64,000 bases of DNA. It comes from Pseudomonas putida. GTDB taxonomy: Bacteria > Pseudomonadota > Gammaproteobacteria > Pseudomonadales > Pseudomonadaceae. Every line of letters begins with the position of its first letter. Positions within the stretch are counted from its first letter, which is position 1. A model generated the notes under the pieces. It was not told the origin of the DNA. It searched no databases and worked only from the letters and a program-made list of their open reading frames with translations. Positions 45,183 to 54,014 of the stretch are shown here, piece by piece. The DNA lies in the NCBI RefSeq assembly GCF_003228315.1, contig NZ_CP029693.1:6781199-6845198 (forward strand), read 5' to 3'. Position numbers and translations under genes: made by a program.

Positions 45183-45397
45183 CAAGCAAGAACTCTGCGA
45201 GGTATATTCGTTTCCAGCAGCGAGTGATTACTGTCTGTTTTGGGTCGAAAACTTCTGGCCCTGTTTGGCTGATTTCGACCACAAGCGAACGCTTGATTAG
45301 CTCAATTCTCAGCTACTAATTGGAGCCTTCACCCCATCGTTTTTTTTGGTTCTGAAGCAAGCAGGGGGCAGTATTCAACCACCCCCCGCCCAGTTGC

Positions 45398-46228
45398 CTA
45401 ACCCCGCACGAAAGCGAGCAAGTCCGCATTGATGGTATCGGCGTTCGTCGTAGGCATACCGTGCGGGAAGCCCGCGTAGGTTTTCAGCGTGCCGTTCTGC
45501 AGGAGTCGGGCTGACAGGAGCCCGGAGTTTTCATAGGGCACGATCTGATCATCGTCACCATGCATCACCAGCACCGGGATCTTGATGCTCTTCAGATCAT
45601 CGGTGAAGTCGGTCTGGGAGAAGGCGACAATCCCGTCGTAGTGGGCCTTGGCGCTGCCCATCATGCCCTGGCGCCACCAATTGAGGATGGTGCCCTCGGA
45701 CGGTTTGGCGCCCGGGCGGTTGTAGCCGTAGAAAGGTCCAGCCGGAACGTCATGGTAGAACTGGGCGCGGTTGGCTTTGAGCTGGGCCTGCAAGTCATCG
45801 AAAACCGACTTCGGCAAACCTCCCGGGTTGTTCGGGGTCTGGACCATCAGCGGTGGTACGGCGCTGATGATCACCGCCTTCGACACGCGGTCCTCGCCGT
45901 GGCGTGCGATGTAATGGATGACTTCACCACCGCCGGTGGAGTGGCCGACATGGACTGCGCCCTGCACGCCAAGATGGTCGACCACCGCCGCGACGTCATC
46001 GGCATAGTGGTCCATGTCGTGCCCGTCCCACACCTGGCTGGATCGCCCGTGACCGCGCCGGTCGTGTGCAACCACCCGGTAGCCGTTGGCCAGGAAAAAC
46101 AGCATCTGCGCATCCCAGTCGTCCGAGCTGAGCGGCCATCCGTGATGAAAAAAGATCACTTGGGCATCGCGTGGCCCCCAGTCTTTGTAAAAGATCTCAA
46201 CACCGTCCTGCGTCGTGACATAACCCAT
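45398..46228 (-). CDS. Alpha/beta hydrolase, non-heme chloroperoxidase-like
   Basis: A 276-residue hydrolase of the esterase/perhydrolase group: HHGWPLSSDDWDAQ (oxyanion region), GHSTGGGEV with the nucleophile Ser, HGDDDQIVPY with Asp, and FPHGMP with His. The length is typical. The ATG at 46228 begins MGYVTTQDGVEIFYKDWG; the open frame extends upstream without coding character. It is divergent from a MerR-type regulator and has a MerR-type promoter with a 19-base spacer. Probably an esterase induced by a reactive or toxic compound. Confidence 0.88.
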   Translation of the reverse strand: MGYVTTQDGVEIFYKDWGPRDAQVIFFHHGWPLSSDDWDAQMLFFLANGYRVVAHDRRGHGRSSQVWDGHDMDHYADDVAAVVDHLGVQGAVHVGHSTGGGEVIHYIARHGEDRVSKAVIISAVPPLMVQTPNNPGGLPKSVFDDLQAQLKANRAQFYHDVPAGPFYGYNRPGAKPSEGTILNWWRQGMMGSAKAHYDGIVAFSQTDFTDDLKSIKIPVLVMHGDDDQIVPYENSGLLSARLLQNGTLKTYAGFPHGMPTTNADTINADLLAFVRG

Positions 46229-46346
46229 GTTCGCATCTCCCGAGTGAAGTGGAGGGCATGACCCATCGTGTTCTGATCGTGACCCTTTGCGTTTTCGCCC
46301 GCCCCTGAATGCCATGGCGTTTCAGCCACGCGTTCGCCGCCAATTC

Positions 46347-46377
46347 ACTTTAGGTTTAAAGTCAACTTCAAGGTCAA
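46347..46377 (-). promoter_or_regulatory. MerR-type promoter with 19-bp spacer
   Basis: On the minus strand TTGACC (46377-46372) and TAAAGT (46352-46347) are separated by 19 bases that include part of an inverted repeat. This over-long spacer is the hallmark of promoters activated by MerR proteins. It drives the hydrolase gene. Confidence 0.8.
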
Positions 46378-46396
46378 TGGCATTGGGGAGCGGAAC

Positions 46397-46816
46397 ATGA
46401 GAATAGGCGAACTGGCGAAAATCACCGGGCTGGCGACTTCACGCATCCGTTTTTACGAAGCGAGCGGCCTGATCAAGTCTGTCGCGCGAAAGGCCAACGG
46501 GTATCGGGACTATGCGCCTGATACGGAGTGGGTGCTGGAGATCATCACGGGCGCCCAGGCCGCCGGTTTTTCATTGGAAGAGATCCGGCAATTGCTGCCG
46601 ATGAATGCCAACGGCTGGAAGCATGAAGAGCTGCTCGGCGGGCTCAGGCGCAAGGTCGAAGAGATCGAAATCCTCCAGCGACGGCTGGCCGAGAATAAAG
46701 CGCAACTGTTGCTGGTGATCGAGGGCGTTGAAAGCAAGCCCGAAGGCATGGGGTGCGTGGATAACACCCAGTTGTTGCTGCATCGCCTGCGCGAGAAAGG
46801 TGTGGCGCCGCGTTAG
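46397..46816 (+). CDS. MerR-family transcriptional regulator
   Basis: A 139-residue regulator with the N-terminal MerR helix-turn-helix (MRIGELAKITGLATSRIRFY, then ASGLIKSVARKANGYRDY). A long dimerisation coiled coil follows (EELLGGLRRKVEEIEILQRRL). Metal-binding cysteines of CueR/MerR type are absent; a single Cys lies at GMGCVDN. It probably senses an organic compound or oxidant and activates the divergent hydrolase promoter at 46347-46377. Confidence 0.88.
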   Translation: MRIGELAKITGLATSRIRFYEASGLIKSVARKANGYRDYAPDTEWVLEIITGAQAAGFSLEEIRQLLPMNANGWKHEELLGGLRRKVEEIEILQRRLAENKAQLLLVIEGVESKPEGMGCVDNTQLLLHRLREKGVAPR

Positions 46817-46980
46817 CAGGATGGCTGGTCCGCTACGTTTGCCTTTCCCGTGTCTGAATGTCGGGACGGGAACTTCAACGCACGGGCCAGGTCGATGGGG
46901 GCCCTGAGTCGTAAATGCCGAATGGCATCGTGGCCTGTTTTGTGGCAGTGCCGTGCGAGATCTGTCGAGTCCGTCCCCTG

Positions 46981-47733
46981 ATGCCAACCAAAAGTCTTCT
47001 ATCGGCTCTCATCCTGGCGCTCTGCGCTATGGCGTCGTCCTGTTCGATGGCTGCCGAGCGAAGCGCAACCGCGCAAAGCAACAGTGCCTCCACCGCCCTG
47101 ATCGAAACCGCCTCGCGACAGTATGGAAACGGCCAACTGGACCAGGCCGCTGCCACGCTGGAGCGCGCCCTGCATATCCAGCCGAACAATCCGGCGACGC
47201 TGCATTACCTCGGTGTGTTGCGGCTGCAACAGGGGGATTACCAGCAGGCGGAAACCCTGGCGGCGCGTTCGAACCTGCGGGTAGGGCGCAACGTTGCATT
47301 ACGCAACCGCAACTTCCAGTTGATCCAGGCGGCGCAGCAGGCCCGGGCGTCAAACGACCCGCCCAAGGCCGGCGAGCGTCTGGTTGCCGTTCAGGAGGGG
47401 CTGGAGGAAGAGGTTAAACAGCGTCGTGAAGCAGAGACGTCCGCTGCCGTACCCGTTACCTCGAAGACGCTGCGTGAGACGGGCGCCTTGACACTCGAAC
47501 CGGCGCAACCGGTAGCGATCCCGCCCACAACGGACACTCCGCCTGTCGAACGGAACATGCAATTGGCTGCCGTCCAGCCCGAGCCGGTGGCGATACCCCG
47601 CGGTCATTGGCCACCGCCGGGCAAATGCCGAATCTGGTTCCCCGATCGCCCGCCGGGGCATCAACCCAAACCCCGCAAATGCAAGAAGCTGATGGGGCGG
47701 GTGCCGGCGGGGGCGTATTTGGTGAGAGGGTGA
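46981..47733 (+). CDS. Exported TPR-repeat protein
   Basis: A 250-residue envelope protein. Signal peptide MPTKSLLSALILALCAMASS; the Cys after it lacks a good lipobox, so lipidation is uncertain. Two TPR units follow (LIETASRQYGNGQLDQAAAT and NPATLHYLGVLRLQQGDYQQ), then a Glu-rich helix and a Pro-rich linker. The C-terminal motif GHWPPPGKCRIWFPDRPPGH is shared with several Pseudomonas lipoproteins. The ATG at 46981 is preferred to 46915. Function unknown. Confidence 0.7.
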   Translation: MPTKSLLSALILALCAMASSCSMAAERSATAQSNSASTALIETASRQYGNGQLDQAAATLERALHIQPNNPATLHYLGVLRLQQGDYQQAETLAARSNLRVGRNVALRNRNFQLIQAAQQARASNDPPKAGERLVAVQEGLEEEVKQRREAETSAAVPVTSKTLRETGALTLEPAQPVAIPPTTDTPPVERNMQLAAVQPEPVAIPRGHWPPPGKCRIWFPDRPPGHQPKPRKCKKLMGRVPAGAYLVRG

Positions 47734-47738
47734 TTGGG

Positions 47739-49361
47739 TCAAATCACAAATCTGGACACCAGGCCGTTGAGTGAAACCGCCAGCCGCGAAAGCTCCTGGC
47801 TGGCCGCGCTGGTCTGTGTTGCACCGGTGGCGGTCTGCGTGGCCAGTTGGCGGATATTGACCAGGTTGCCATCCACTTCCCGGGCGACTTGCGCTTGCTG
47901 CTCGGCTGCGCTGGCGATCACCAGGTTGCGTTCGTTGATCTGCGCGAAGGAGGAGGCGATCTGATCCAGGGCCTGACCCGCCGCCTGCGCCACTTCCAGG
48001 GTGTCGCGGGCGCGGGTGTTACTGCCCTGCATCGCGTTGACCGCCTGCACGGTGCCTTGCTCAATGGCCAATACCAGCTGCTCGATTTCCTGGGTCGAGC
48101 GCTGGGTCCGATGGGCCAGGCTGCGCACTTCATCGGCGACCACCGCGAAGCCACGGCCGGCTTCACCGGCACGGGCCGCTTCGATGGCCGCGTTGAGTGC
48201 CAGCAGATTGGTTTGCTCGGCCACCGTGCGAATGACATCGACCACCTGACTGATGTCCCGCACCCGACCGGCCAGGTTTTCCACTTCACCCGCCGTCGCC
48301 GTGACGCCGCTGGCCAGTTCGCCGATCGCATCAACGGTGCGCAATACCTGCTGCCGGCCTTGTTGCGCGGTGAGGTCCGAGGCCCGTGTGGCATCGGCCG
48401 TGGAGGAGGCGTTGCGGGCCACGTCTTCGGCGGCAATGGTCATTTCGTTGATTGCCGTGGCTGCCTGCTCGATCTCGCCATTTTGCTGGTGCAATCCACG
48501 GCTGGCATCTTCGGTCACCGTACTCAACTCTTCGGCAGCCGATGCCAGCTGATTGGAAGACTCGGAGATCGCCAGGATGGTGTCGCGCAGATTGCCCTGC
48601 ATGATTGCCAACGCACCCATCAAGCGTGCCGGTTCATCACTGCCGACCACCACCGTGCGGGTGGTCAGATTGCCGGTGGCCACCGTCTCGGCCAGTCGCA
48701 CCGATTGGCGCAGGGGCAGGACGATGCTGCGAATCAGGCCGACGGCGACCACGCAGGAGGCCAGCGCGACAACCAACAGCACCCCGATAACGCCGGTGCG
48801 CGCACTGTTGAACACATCGACGCTGTGGGCGGCAGCACCGTTGGCGCCACGGTTGTTGAATTCGATCAGGTCGGTGAGCGTCTTGCTCAGCTCATCGGCA
48901 CGGGGGTTCATCTCACCATTGATCAGGTCTCGGGCTTCGTCGAGTTGATTCTTGCGCGACAGCTCGATGACCTTGGCCTGGAGCGCCATGTAGGCCGCCT
49001 CGGCGCTCCTGAACCGGTCGAACAACACCCGGTCTTCATCGACGAGAATGGTCTTTTCGTACTGCCCCATTTCCTTGCGCGATTCGGCCTTGAGCACGTC
49101 CATCTTCTTGTAGTTCTGCTCGAGGGTCTGCGGATCGCGGCTGATCATGACGCGCAGGGTCAGGGCACGGATGCGTTGCACGTTTTGCGCGCCGTGACTC
49201 AAGGCCATCACCCCGGGCAGCCAATCGTCACTTATCTGTCGGGTGCTTTCACGCATGTCGTCCAGCCGGGACAGCGCAAATATTCCCAATCCCGCAGTCA
49301 GTACGACAACCAGACTGAAACCAATGGATGCACGCCAAGCAATACTGATATTCCTGATCAT
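47739..49361 (-). CDS. Methyl-accepting chemotaxis protein
   Basis: A 540-residue transmembrane chemoreceptor. The first helix (WRASIGFSLVVVLTAGLGIF) is followed by a periplasmic four-helix-bundle sensor of about 140 residues (4HB_MCP type) and a second helix (GVLLVVALASCVVAVGLI). Then come a HAMP linker and the signalling domain with the conserved hairpin tip VVADEVRSLAHRTQRSTQEI. The ATG at 49361 is preferred. The ligand is unknown. No CheB/CheR neighbour; it probably feeds the general chemotaxis system. Confidence 0.92.
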   Translation of the reverse strand: MIRNISIAWRASIGFSLVVVLTAGLGIFALSRLDDMRESTRQISDDWLPGVMALSHGAQNVQRIRALTLRVMISRDPQTLEQNYKKMDVLKAESRKEMGQYEKTILVDEDRVLFDRFRSAEAAYMALQAKVIELSRKNQLDEARDLINGEMNPRADELSKTLTDLIEFNNRGANGAAAHSVDVFNSARTGVIGVLLVVALASCVVAVGLIRSIVLPLRQSVRLAETVATGNLTTRTVVVGSDEPARLMGALAIMQGNLRDTILAISESSNQLASAAEELSTVTEDASRGLHQQNGEIEQAATAINEMTIAAEDVARNASSTADATRASDLTAQQGRQQVLRTVDAIGELASGVTATAGEVENLAGRVRDISQVVDVIRTVAEQTNLLALNAAIEAARAGEAGRGFAVVADEVRSLAHRTQRSTQEIEQLVLAIEQGTVQAVNAMQGSNTRARDTLEVAQAAGQALDQIASSFAQINERNLVIASAAEQQAQVAREVDGNLVNIRQLATQTATGATQTSAASQELSRLAVSLNGLVSRFVI

Positions 49362-49600
49362 TTTCTGGATTCTTCTTATGAGTTTTTGGCGATTGGCTCC
49401 CGCCATTCAAGGCCGATCGCTGGAAAATGAAGGCGTGGAGCGATTTGTTTCTAAGGGGTTTTCAGGCGGTCGGCTTTTCATTGGACGACATTTGCTTTTC
49501 ATTTCATGACAGATTCACGGCGCTCAAAGGGCGAATCCTTTCAGCTTGCTCAGCGAAGGCTTAAGCCTGCGAAAGCTTCATCCTGAAGGATTGTCTTGAG
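49362..49600. other. Upstream region of the chemoreceptor gene
   Basis: Non-coding stretch between the chemoreceptor start and the REP array. It probably carries the promoter; no clear motif was identified. Confidence 0.4.
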
Positions 49601-49601
49601 G

Positions 49602-49922
49602 ACCTGTGGGAGCGAGCCTGCTCGCGAAAAATGTCAGAGCCACGTGGTCAGTCAGACGCCCCGCGTTATCGTTGACGTCCATCGCGAGCAGGCTCGCTCC
49701 TACAGAAAAGCCGAACGCATTTCCTTGTGGGAGCGGGCTTGCCCGCGATGAGGCCGGTACATTCAACATCAATGGCGCCTGACAAACCGCCATCGCGAGC
49801 AGGCTCGCTCCCACAGGAGAACGCATTTCCCTGTGGGAGCGGGCTTGCCCGCGATGAGGCCGGTACATTCAACATCAATTGCGCCTGACAAACCGCCATC
49901 GCGAGCAGGCTCGTTCCCACAG
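49602..49922. repeat. Array of three REP inverted pairs
   Basis: Three REP pairs of the TGTGGGAGCGAGC family at about 49602-49705, 49724-49816 and 49830-49922. The second and third share the spacer GATGAGGCCGGTACATTCAA and are near-identical copies; the first has a different spacer. Open frames across this area are artefacts of the repeats. Confidence 0.88.
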
Positions 49923-49937
49923 CGGCGAACAGAAAAG

Positions 49938-50810
49938 TCAGCCGGCGTGACCGGTCACTTCGGTGCAAAGGGCTGTCAGTTGTTCGGCCAGGTCGATCAC
50001 CCGGCGCGGGGCGTCGGGGCGCAGGTGCAGGGCGATTTCCAGGGGCGCCAGTTCGGCGAAGGACTCGGCAGGGCCCAAGCGTCGGTGGCCGGGCAGGGCC
50101 AGTCGCGAGGGCAGCACGCTGACGCCCAGGCCGTTGGCCACGGCCGAGCGGATGCCGGCCAGGCTGGCGCTGCTGTAGCCGATGCTCCAGCGTCGGCCGG
50201 CGCTCTCCAGCGCGTGGATCATTTCATCGCGATACAGGCCACCGACCGGAAACACCACCAGGGGCAGCGGGTCGCGTTCGTACGTGGGTTCGCTGAGGCT
50301 GTCGAACCAGGCCAGCGGTTCGGGCCAGGCGGCATGGCCCACGGCCTGGCCCGGACGCTGTTTGATCAGCACCAGGTCGTAGTCGCCGGCACAGAATTGC
50401 TTCCATAGCGTGTTACTCAGCCCGCTGCTGATCTCCAGCCGTATCGACGGATGCGCGCGGGCGAAGGCGCCGAGCGTGGGTGTGAGCAAGTCCGAGGCGA
50501 AGTCTTCCGGCACGCCGATGTGCACCTCGCCCTGGGCGTGGCCCTTGCGCAACTCTTGCACCATCTCCTCCATCAGGCCCAGGAGCCGGCGCGCGTAGCC
50601 GAGCAAACGTTCGCCGTCTTCGGTGGCGACGACGTAGCGCCCGCTGCGGTTGAGCAGCTCGCAGCCAAGTTGCTCTTCAAGGCGCTTCAACTGCTGGCTG
50701 ATGGTCGATTGGCTCAGGTGCACGCGCTCACCGGCGCGGGTGAAGCTGCCGCTTTCCACTACCGCGACGAAGCTCTTGAGCAGCAGCGGATCGATCAGTG
50801 TTGAGGTCAT
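49938..50810 (-). CDS. LysR-family transcriptional regulator
   Basis: A 290-residue LysR protein. The helix-turn-helix is FTRAGERVHLSQSTISQQLK and the effector domain starts at GEVHIGVPEDFASDLL. The ATG at 50810 with GGGA upstream is chosen; a GTG at 50822 is possible. It is divergent from the CynX-type MFS gene, with about 140 bases between, so it probably controls that gene and perhaps the following ABC/amidohydrolase genes. Confidence 0.88.
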   Translation of the reverse strand: MTSTLIDPLLLKSFVAVVESGSFTRAGERVHLSQSTISQQLKRLEEQLGCELLNRSGRYVVATEDGERLLGYARRLLGLMEEMVQELRKGHAQGEVHIGVPEDFASDLLTPTLGAFARAHPSIRLEISSGLSNTLWKQFCAGDYDLVLIKQRPGQAVGHAAWPEPLAWFDSLSEPTYERDPLPLVVFPVGGLYRDEMIHALESAGRRWSIGYSSASLAGIRSAVANGLGVSVLPSRLALPGHRRLGPAESFAELAPLEIALHLRPDAPRRVIDLAEQLTALCTEVTGHAG

Positions 50811-50895
50811 TACGTTTCCCACTACCCGTCATTCGATCATTTCATTTCCGAATAATAGCACCAGCTTTTAATCTCCTTAACAAGCGACTCACCCC

Positions 50896-50925
50896 TGTGG
50901 CGAGGGAGCTTGCTCCCTTGCCACA
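50896..50925. repeat. Single REP-like palindrome
   Basis: TGTGGCGAGGGAGC and GCTCCCTTGCCACA form an almost perfect hairpin. It belongs to a third REP type, between the divergent LysR and MFS genes, so it may lie in the leader of the MFS transcript. Confidence 0.7.
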
Positions 50926-50952
50926 AGTGACTCCATTACCAGGATAAATGTG

Positions 50953-52176
50953 ATGACGAATGACGTGACACTGACAGCGACAAGCGTGCCGCGCACTCAT
51001 GAAGTGTCATTGGCCGCACTGGTACTGCTGATGCTGCTGGGCCTGAATCTGCGGCCATTCCTGACCTCGGTGGGGCCGGTACTGGATCTGGTGCGCGTCG
51101 ACATCGGCCTCGATTTTCGCGCCGCCGCGCTGCTCACCACCCTGCCTTTCGTGCTGATGGGCCTGGTTGCCTTCATGGGCATCGGTGTCGCTCGTCGCTT
51201 CGGCGAACGTGGGGCGCTGGCAGGTGCATTGTTGCTGTTGATGCTCGGATGCGGCTATCGCGCGGTGGTCCAGGACGGCGCGCAGTTGATTGCCAGTGCA
51301 GGTATCGCCGGCGCCGGCGTGGCGATGATCCAGGCCTTGATACCGGGTGTCGCCAAGCGCTGGTTCGCCGATCGCATCGCCATGGTGATGGGGCTTTACT
51401 CGGCGGCATTGGTGGGCGGCGGGGCGTTGGGCTCGCTGGCCAGTACCTGGCTGAATGCCTATGGCGGCTGGCGATTGGGGTTGTCCATCTGGGCATTGCC
51501 GGCGCTGGTGGTGTTCCTGCTGTGGCTGGTGTGCGCACCACGCACGGCGCCGGTGGCCGCTGGCGGACCTGCGCCGGTGTCGACCCGCAGCTTCTTCAGG
51601 AATCGGCGTGCCTGGCAGTTGGCCGCCTATTTCGGGCTCACCAACAGCGGCTACTCGAGCCTGGTGGCCTGGCTGCCGTCCTTCTACCAGCAGCAGAACA
51701 TGAGCTTGCAGGCCTCGGGCAACTTGCTCGCGTGGCTGGCGATGTTCCAGGCGACGGCGGCGTTCGCCATGCCGATGCTCGCCCGCCGCAGCATCGACCG
51801 GCGCGCGGCCCTGTGGCTGACCATCGTGTTGCAGATGGTGGGCTTTGCCGGTTTCGCCATGGCCCCCAACGCCGCGCCGTGGTTGTGGGTCGCACTGGCC
51901 GGTTTTGGCCTCGGCGGGTTCTTCTCGCTGAGCCTGATCGTCAGCCTCGACCATTTATCCGGGGCGCAAGCGGCGGGCACCCTGGCGGCCTTTGTCCAGG
52001 GGATCGGCTTTTTACTCGCGTCCAGCGCGCCCTGGTTGATCGGCTGGTTGCGCGACTGCGGCGCCAGCTTCATCACCGGCTGGTGGCTGCACGTCGGGGT
52101 ACTCGTGGCGATGGCGGTGCTGACCGTCAAGTTCGCTCCGGCGAGCTACCGGCGCAGCATGCAAAGTCTTATGTAG
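50953..52176 (+). CDS. MFS transporter, CynX/NimT type
   Basis: Twelve-helix major-facilitator carrier of about 407 residues. LLGLNLRPFLTSVGPVLD near residue 30 is the mark of the CynX (cyanate)/NimT group. A GTG at 50950 immediately precedes the ATG. The stop codon TAG lies inside the next REP element. Located between a LysR regulator and an amino-acid-type ABC operon, it could import or export a substrate or product of the amidohydrolase pathway. Substrate not readable. Confidence 0.85.
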   Translation: MTNDVTLTATSVPRTHEVSLAALVLLMLLGLNLRPFLTSVGPVLDLVRVDIGLDFRAAALLTTLPFVLMGLVAFMGIGVARRFGERGALAGALLLLMLGCGYRAVVQDGAQLIASAGIAGAGVAMIQALIPGVAKRWFADRIAMVMGLYSAALVGGGALGSLASTWLNAYGGWRLGLSIWALPALVVFLLWLVCAPRTAPVAAGGPAPVSTRSFFRNRRAWQLAAYFGLTNSGYSSLVAWLPSFYQQQNMSLQASGNLLAWLAMFQATAAFAMPMLARRSIDRRAALWLTIVLQMVGFAGFAMAPNAAPWLWVALAGFGLGGFFSLSLIVSLDHLSGAQAAGTLAAFVQGIGFLLASSAPWLIGWLRDCGASFITGWWLHVGVLVAMAVLTVKFAPASYRRSMQSLM

Positions 52177-52272
52177 GAGCGAGCACGCTCGCGATGGTCG
52201 TTAACGATTACGCGTGTTTACCGGTTAAACGCGGCGCCTTTGAGTCCATCGCGAGCAGGCTCGCTCCTACAG
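52172..52272. repeat. REP inverted pair overlapping the MFS stop codon
   Basis: TGTAGGAGCGAGC starts at 52172, so the TAG stop of the MFS gene is part of the REP. The facing unit ends at 52272. This suggests insertion or conversion at the gene end. Confidence 0.85.
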
Positions 52273-52342
52273 GGAGCAGCATTAAAAACAGGGATGGCCA
52301 TTTTTATAACCGCAATACCCACATGCATACGGAGAATAAAAA

Positions 52343-53113
52343 ATGAAGAAGTTTGCAGTTTCGGTGGTTCTGGCCCTGGCCGCGAGCGGCGTGTATGCGA
52401 AAGACTTGCAAGTCATTCGTTTCGGCGTCGACCCCACTTACGCCCCGTTCGAGTCGAAAGCGCCCGATGGCTCGCTCGTGGGTTTCGATATCGATCTTGG
52501 CAACGCGATCTGCGAACAGCTGAAGGTCAAATGCGTGTGGGTCGAAAACTCGTTCGACGGCATCATCCCGGCACTCAAGGCCAAGAAGTTCGACGGCATT
52601 CTGTCTTCCATGAGCATGACCGAGAAGCGTTCGGCGCAGATCGCGTTCACCGACAAGATCAGCAATGTCCTGCCCCGTCTGATCGCGAAAAAAGGCTCAC
52701 CGTTGCTGCCCACACCGGAATCCCTGCAAGGCAAGCGTGTCGGGATCGAGCAGGGCTCCACCCAGGAAGTCTATGCCAGGGCTTACTGGGCGCCGAAGGG
52801 TGTCACCGTCATGACTTACCAGAACCAGGACATGGTGTATCAGGACCTGATTGCCGGACGCCTCGATGCCGCGTTGCAGTCTTCGGTCCAGGCCGACCTG
52901 GGCTTTCTGAAAACCGAGGCCGGGCGTGATTTCGCCTTTGCCGGCGACTTGCTGCGCGACCCGAAAACATTGGGTGAAGGCGCAGGGATCGGCTTGCGCA
53001 AGGAAGACACTGAACTTCGCGAGAAGATCAACGGCGCATTGGCCGCGATTATCAGTGACGGCACTTACAAGACCATCTCCGACAAGTACTTCTCCTTTGA
53101 TGTGTACAACTGA
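52343..53113 (+). CDS. Polar amino-acid-type ABC solute-binding protein
   Basis: A 256-residue periplasmic receptor of the HisJ/ArgT family (SBP family 3). Signal peptide MKKFAVSVVLALAASGVYA; then IRFGVDPTYAPFESKAPDGS, GFDIDLGNAICEQLKVKCVW and DGILSSMSMTEKR, all family blocks. GGAGAAT precedes the ATG. It is the first gene of an importer operon. A long hairpin separates it from the permease genes. The coupled amidohydrolases suggest that the ligand need not be an amino acid. Confidence 0.9.
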   Translation: MKKFAVSVVLALAASGVYAKDLQVIRFGVDPTYAPFESKAPDGSLVGFDIDLGNAICEQLKVKCVWVENSFDGIIPALKAKKFDGILSSMSMTEKRSAQIAFTDKISNVLPRLIAKKGSPLLPTPESLQGKRVGIEQGSTQEVYARAYWAPKGVTVMTYQNQDMVYQDLIAGRLDAALQSSVQADLGFLKTEAGRDFAFAGDLLRDPKTLGEGAGIGLRKEDTELREKINGALAAIISDGTYKTISDKYFSFDVYN

Positions 53114-53175
53114 CGGGAAGCAACTTCCGCGTAGCGGTGAAGTTTAAAAACAGCAAAAACAACAGTTAGACAGGC

Positions 53176-53253
53176 AATGCAAAGTCTGTTTGCGGGGGAG
53201 TCGTGCGCCCTCAAAGCACACGACTGATTTGCGAAACCGGACTTTGCGGCATT
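53176..53253 (+). other. Long stacked hairpin between binding-protein and permease genes
   Basis: Nested pairings AATGC/GCATT, AAAGTC/GACTTT, GTTTGC/GCGAAAC (one bulge) and AGTCGTG/CACGACT form one long imperfect stem with a short apical loop. No T-run follows, so it is more likely an mRNA-stabilising or processing element than a full terminator. Confidence 0.7.
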
Positions 53254-53324
53254 CAAAAACAAGAAAAGCACGATTGGACACGCCAGGTGGCATCGGTCGC
53301 CGTGACGGGTTCAAGGAGAATGTA

Positions 53325-54014
53325 ATGTCCTTGGTAGATTATGGGCCGCTGATTGCGAGCGGCACCTGGATGACACTGAAGCTGGCGATATTATCGCTGC
53401 TGGCCTCAGTCATCATTGGTCTGGCCGGCGCCAGTTCCAAGTTGTCGGGGCATCGGTGGCTGCGCAACATCGCCACCGTCTATACCACGATGATTCGCAG
53501 TGTTCCTGATCTGGTGACCATGCTGCTGTTGTTCTACAGCATTCAAATCGTCCTCAACCAGATCACCGAAGGGCTGGGCATGGATCAGATCGATATCGAT
53601 CCGTTTCTCGCCGGTGTCGCGACCCTCGCGTTTATCTACGGTGCCTACTTTACCGAGACCTTTCGCGGTGCTTTCCAGGCGGTCCCCCGTGGCCAGCTGG
53701 AGGCGGCCATGGCCTATGGCCTGAGCCCATGGCAGGGGTTTCAGCGCATTCTGTTCCCGCAAATGATGCGTTTTGCCTTGCCCGGTATCGCCAACAACTG
53801 GCAGGTCATGATCAAGGCGACCGCACTGGTGTCCATCATCGGTCTGTCCGATATCGTCCGGGCCACCCAGGACGCCGGGAAGAGCTCCATGCAGCTGTTC
53901 TACTTCACCGTGATCGGTGCCCTGATCTATCTCGCCATTACCACGCTTTCAAACGGCGTCCTGACCTGGCTTAAACATCATTACTCCGTCGGTATCCGGG
54001 AGGCAGAACTGTGA
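53325..54014 (+). CDS. Polar amino-acid ABC permease, HisQ-like
   Basis: Inner-membrane permease of 229 residues with about five helices (MTLKLAILSLLASVIIGLAG first). The coupling loop is GQLEAAMAYGLSPWQGFQRI. An AAGGAGA site precedes the ATG at 53325, which excludes the longer upstream reading. Its stop overlaps the next permease gene by four bases. It pairs with the HisM-like protein to form the channel. Confidence 0.9.
   Translation: MSLVDYGPLIASGTWMTLKLAILSLLASVIIGLAGASSKLSGHRWLRNIATVYTTMIRSVPDLVTMLLLFYSIQIVLNQITEGLGMDQIDIDPFLAGVATLAFIYGAYFTETFRGAFQAVPRGQLEAAMAYGLSPWQGFQRILFPQMMRFALPGIANNWQVMIKATALVSIIGLSDIVRATQDAGKSSMQLFYFTVIGALIYLAITTLSNGVLTWLKHHYSVGIREAEL

Noticed and set aside
44540..45400. 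Lower-G+C stretch as a mobile element or genomic island
   Set aside because: No transposase, integrase, terminal repeats or tRNA boundary found; only the composition shift is noted.
49578..49968. Minus-strand open frames reading VGASLLAM and ASSRASPLPQG
   Set aside because: Translations of REP elements; the same peptide words recur at every REP of this family.
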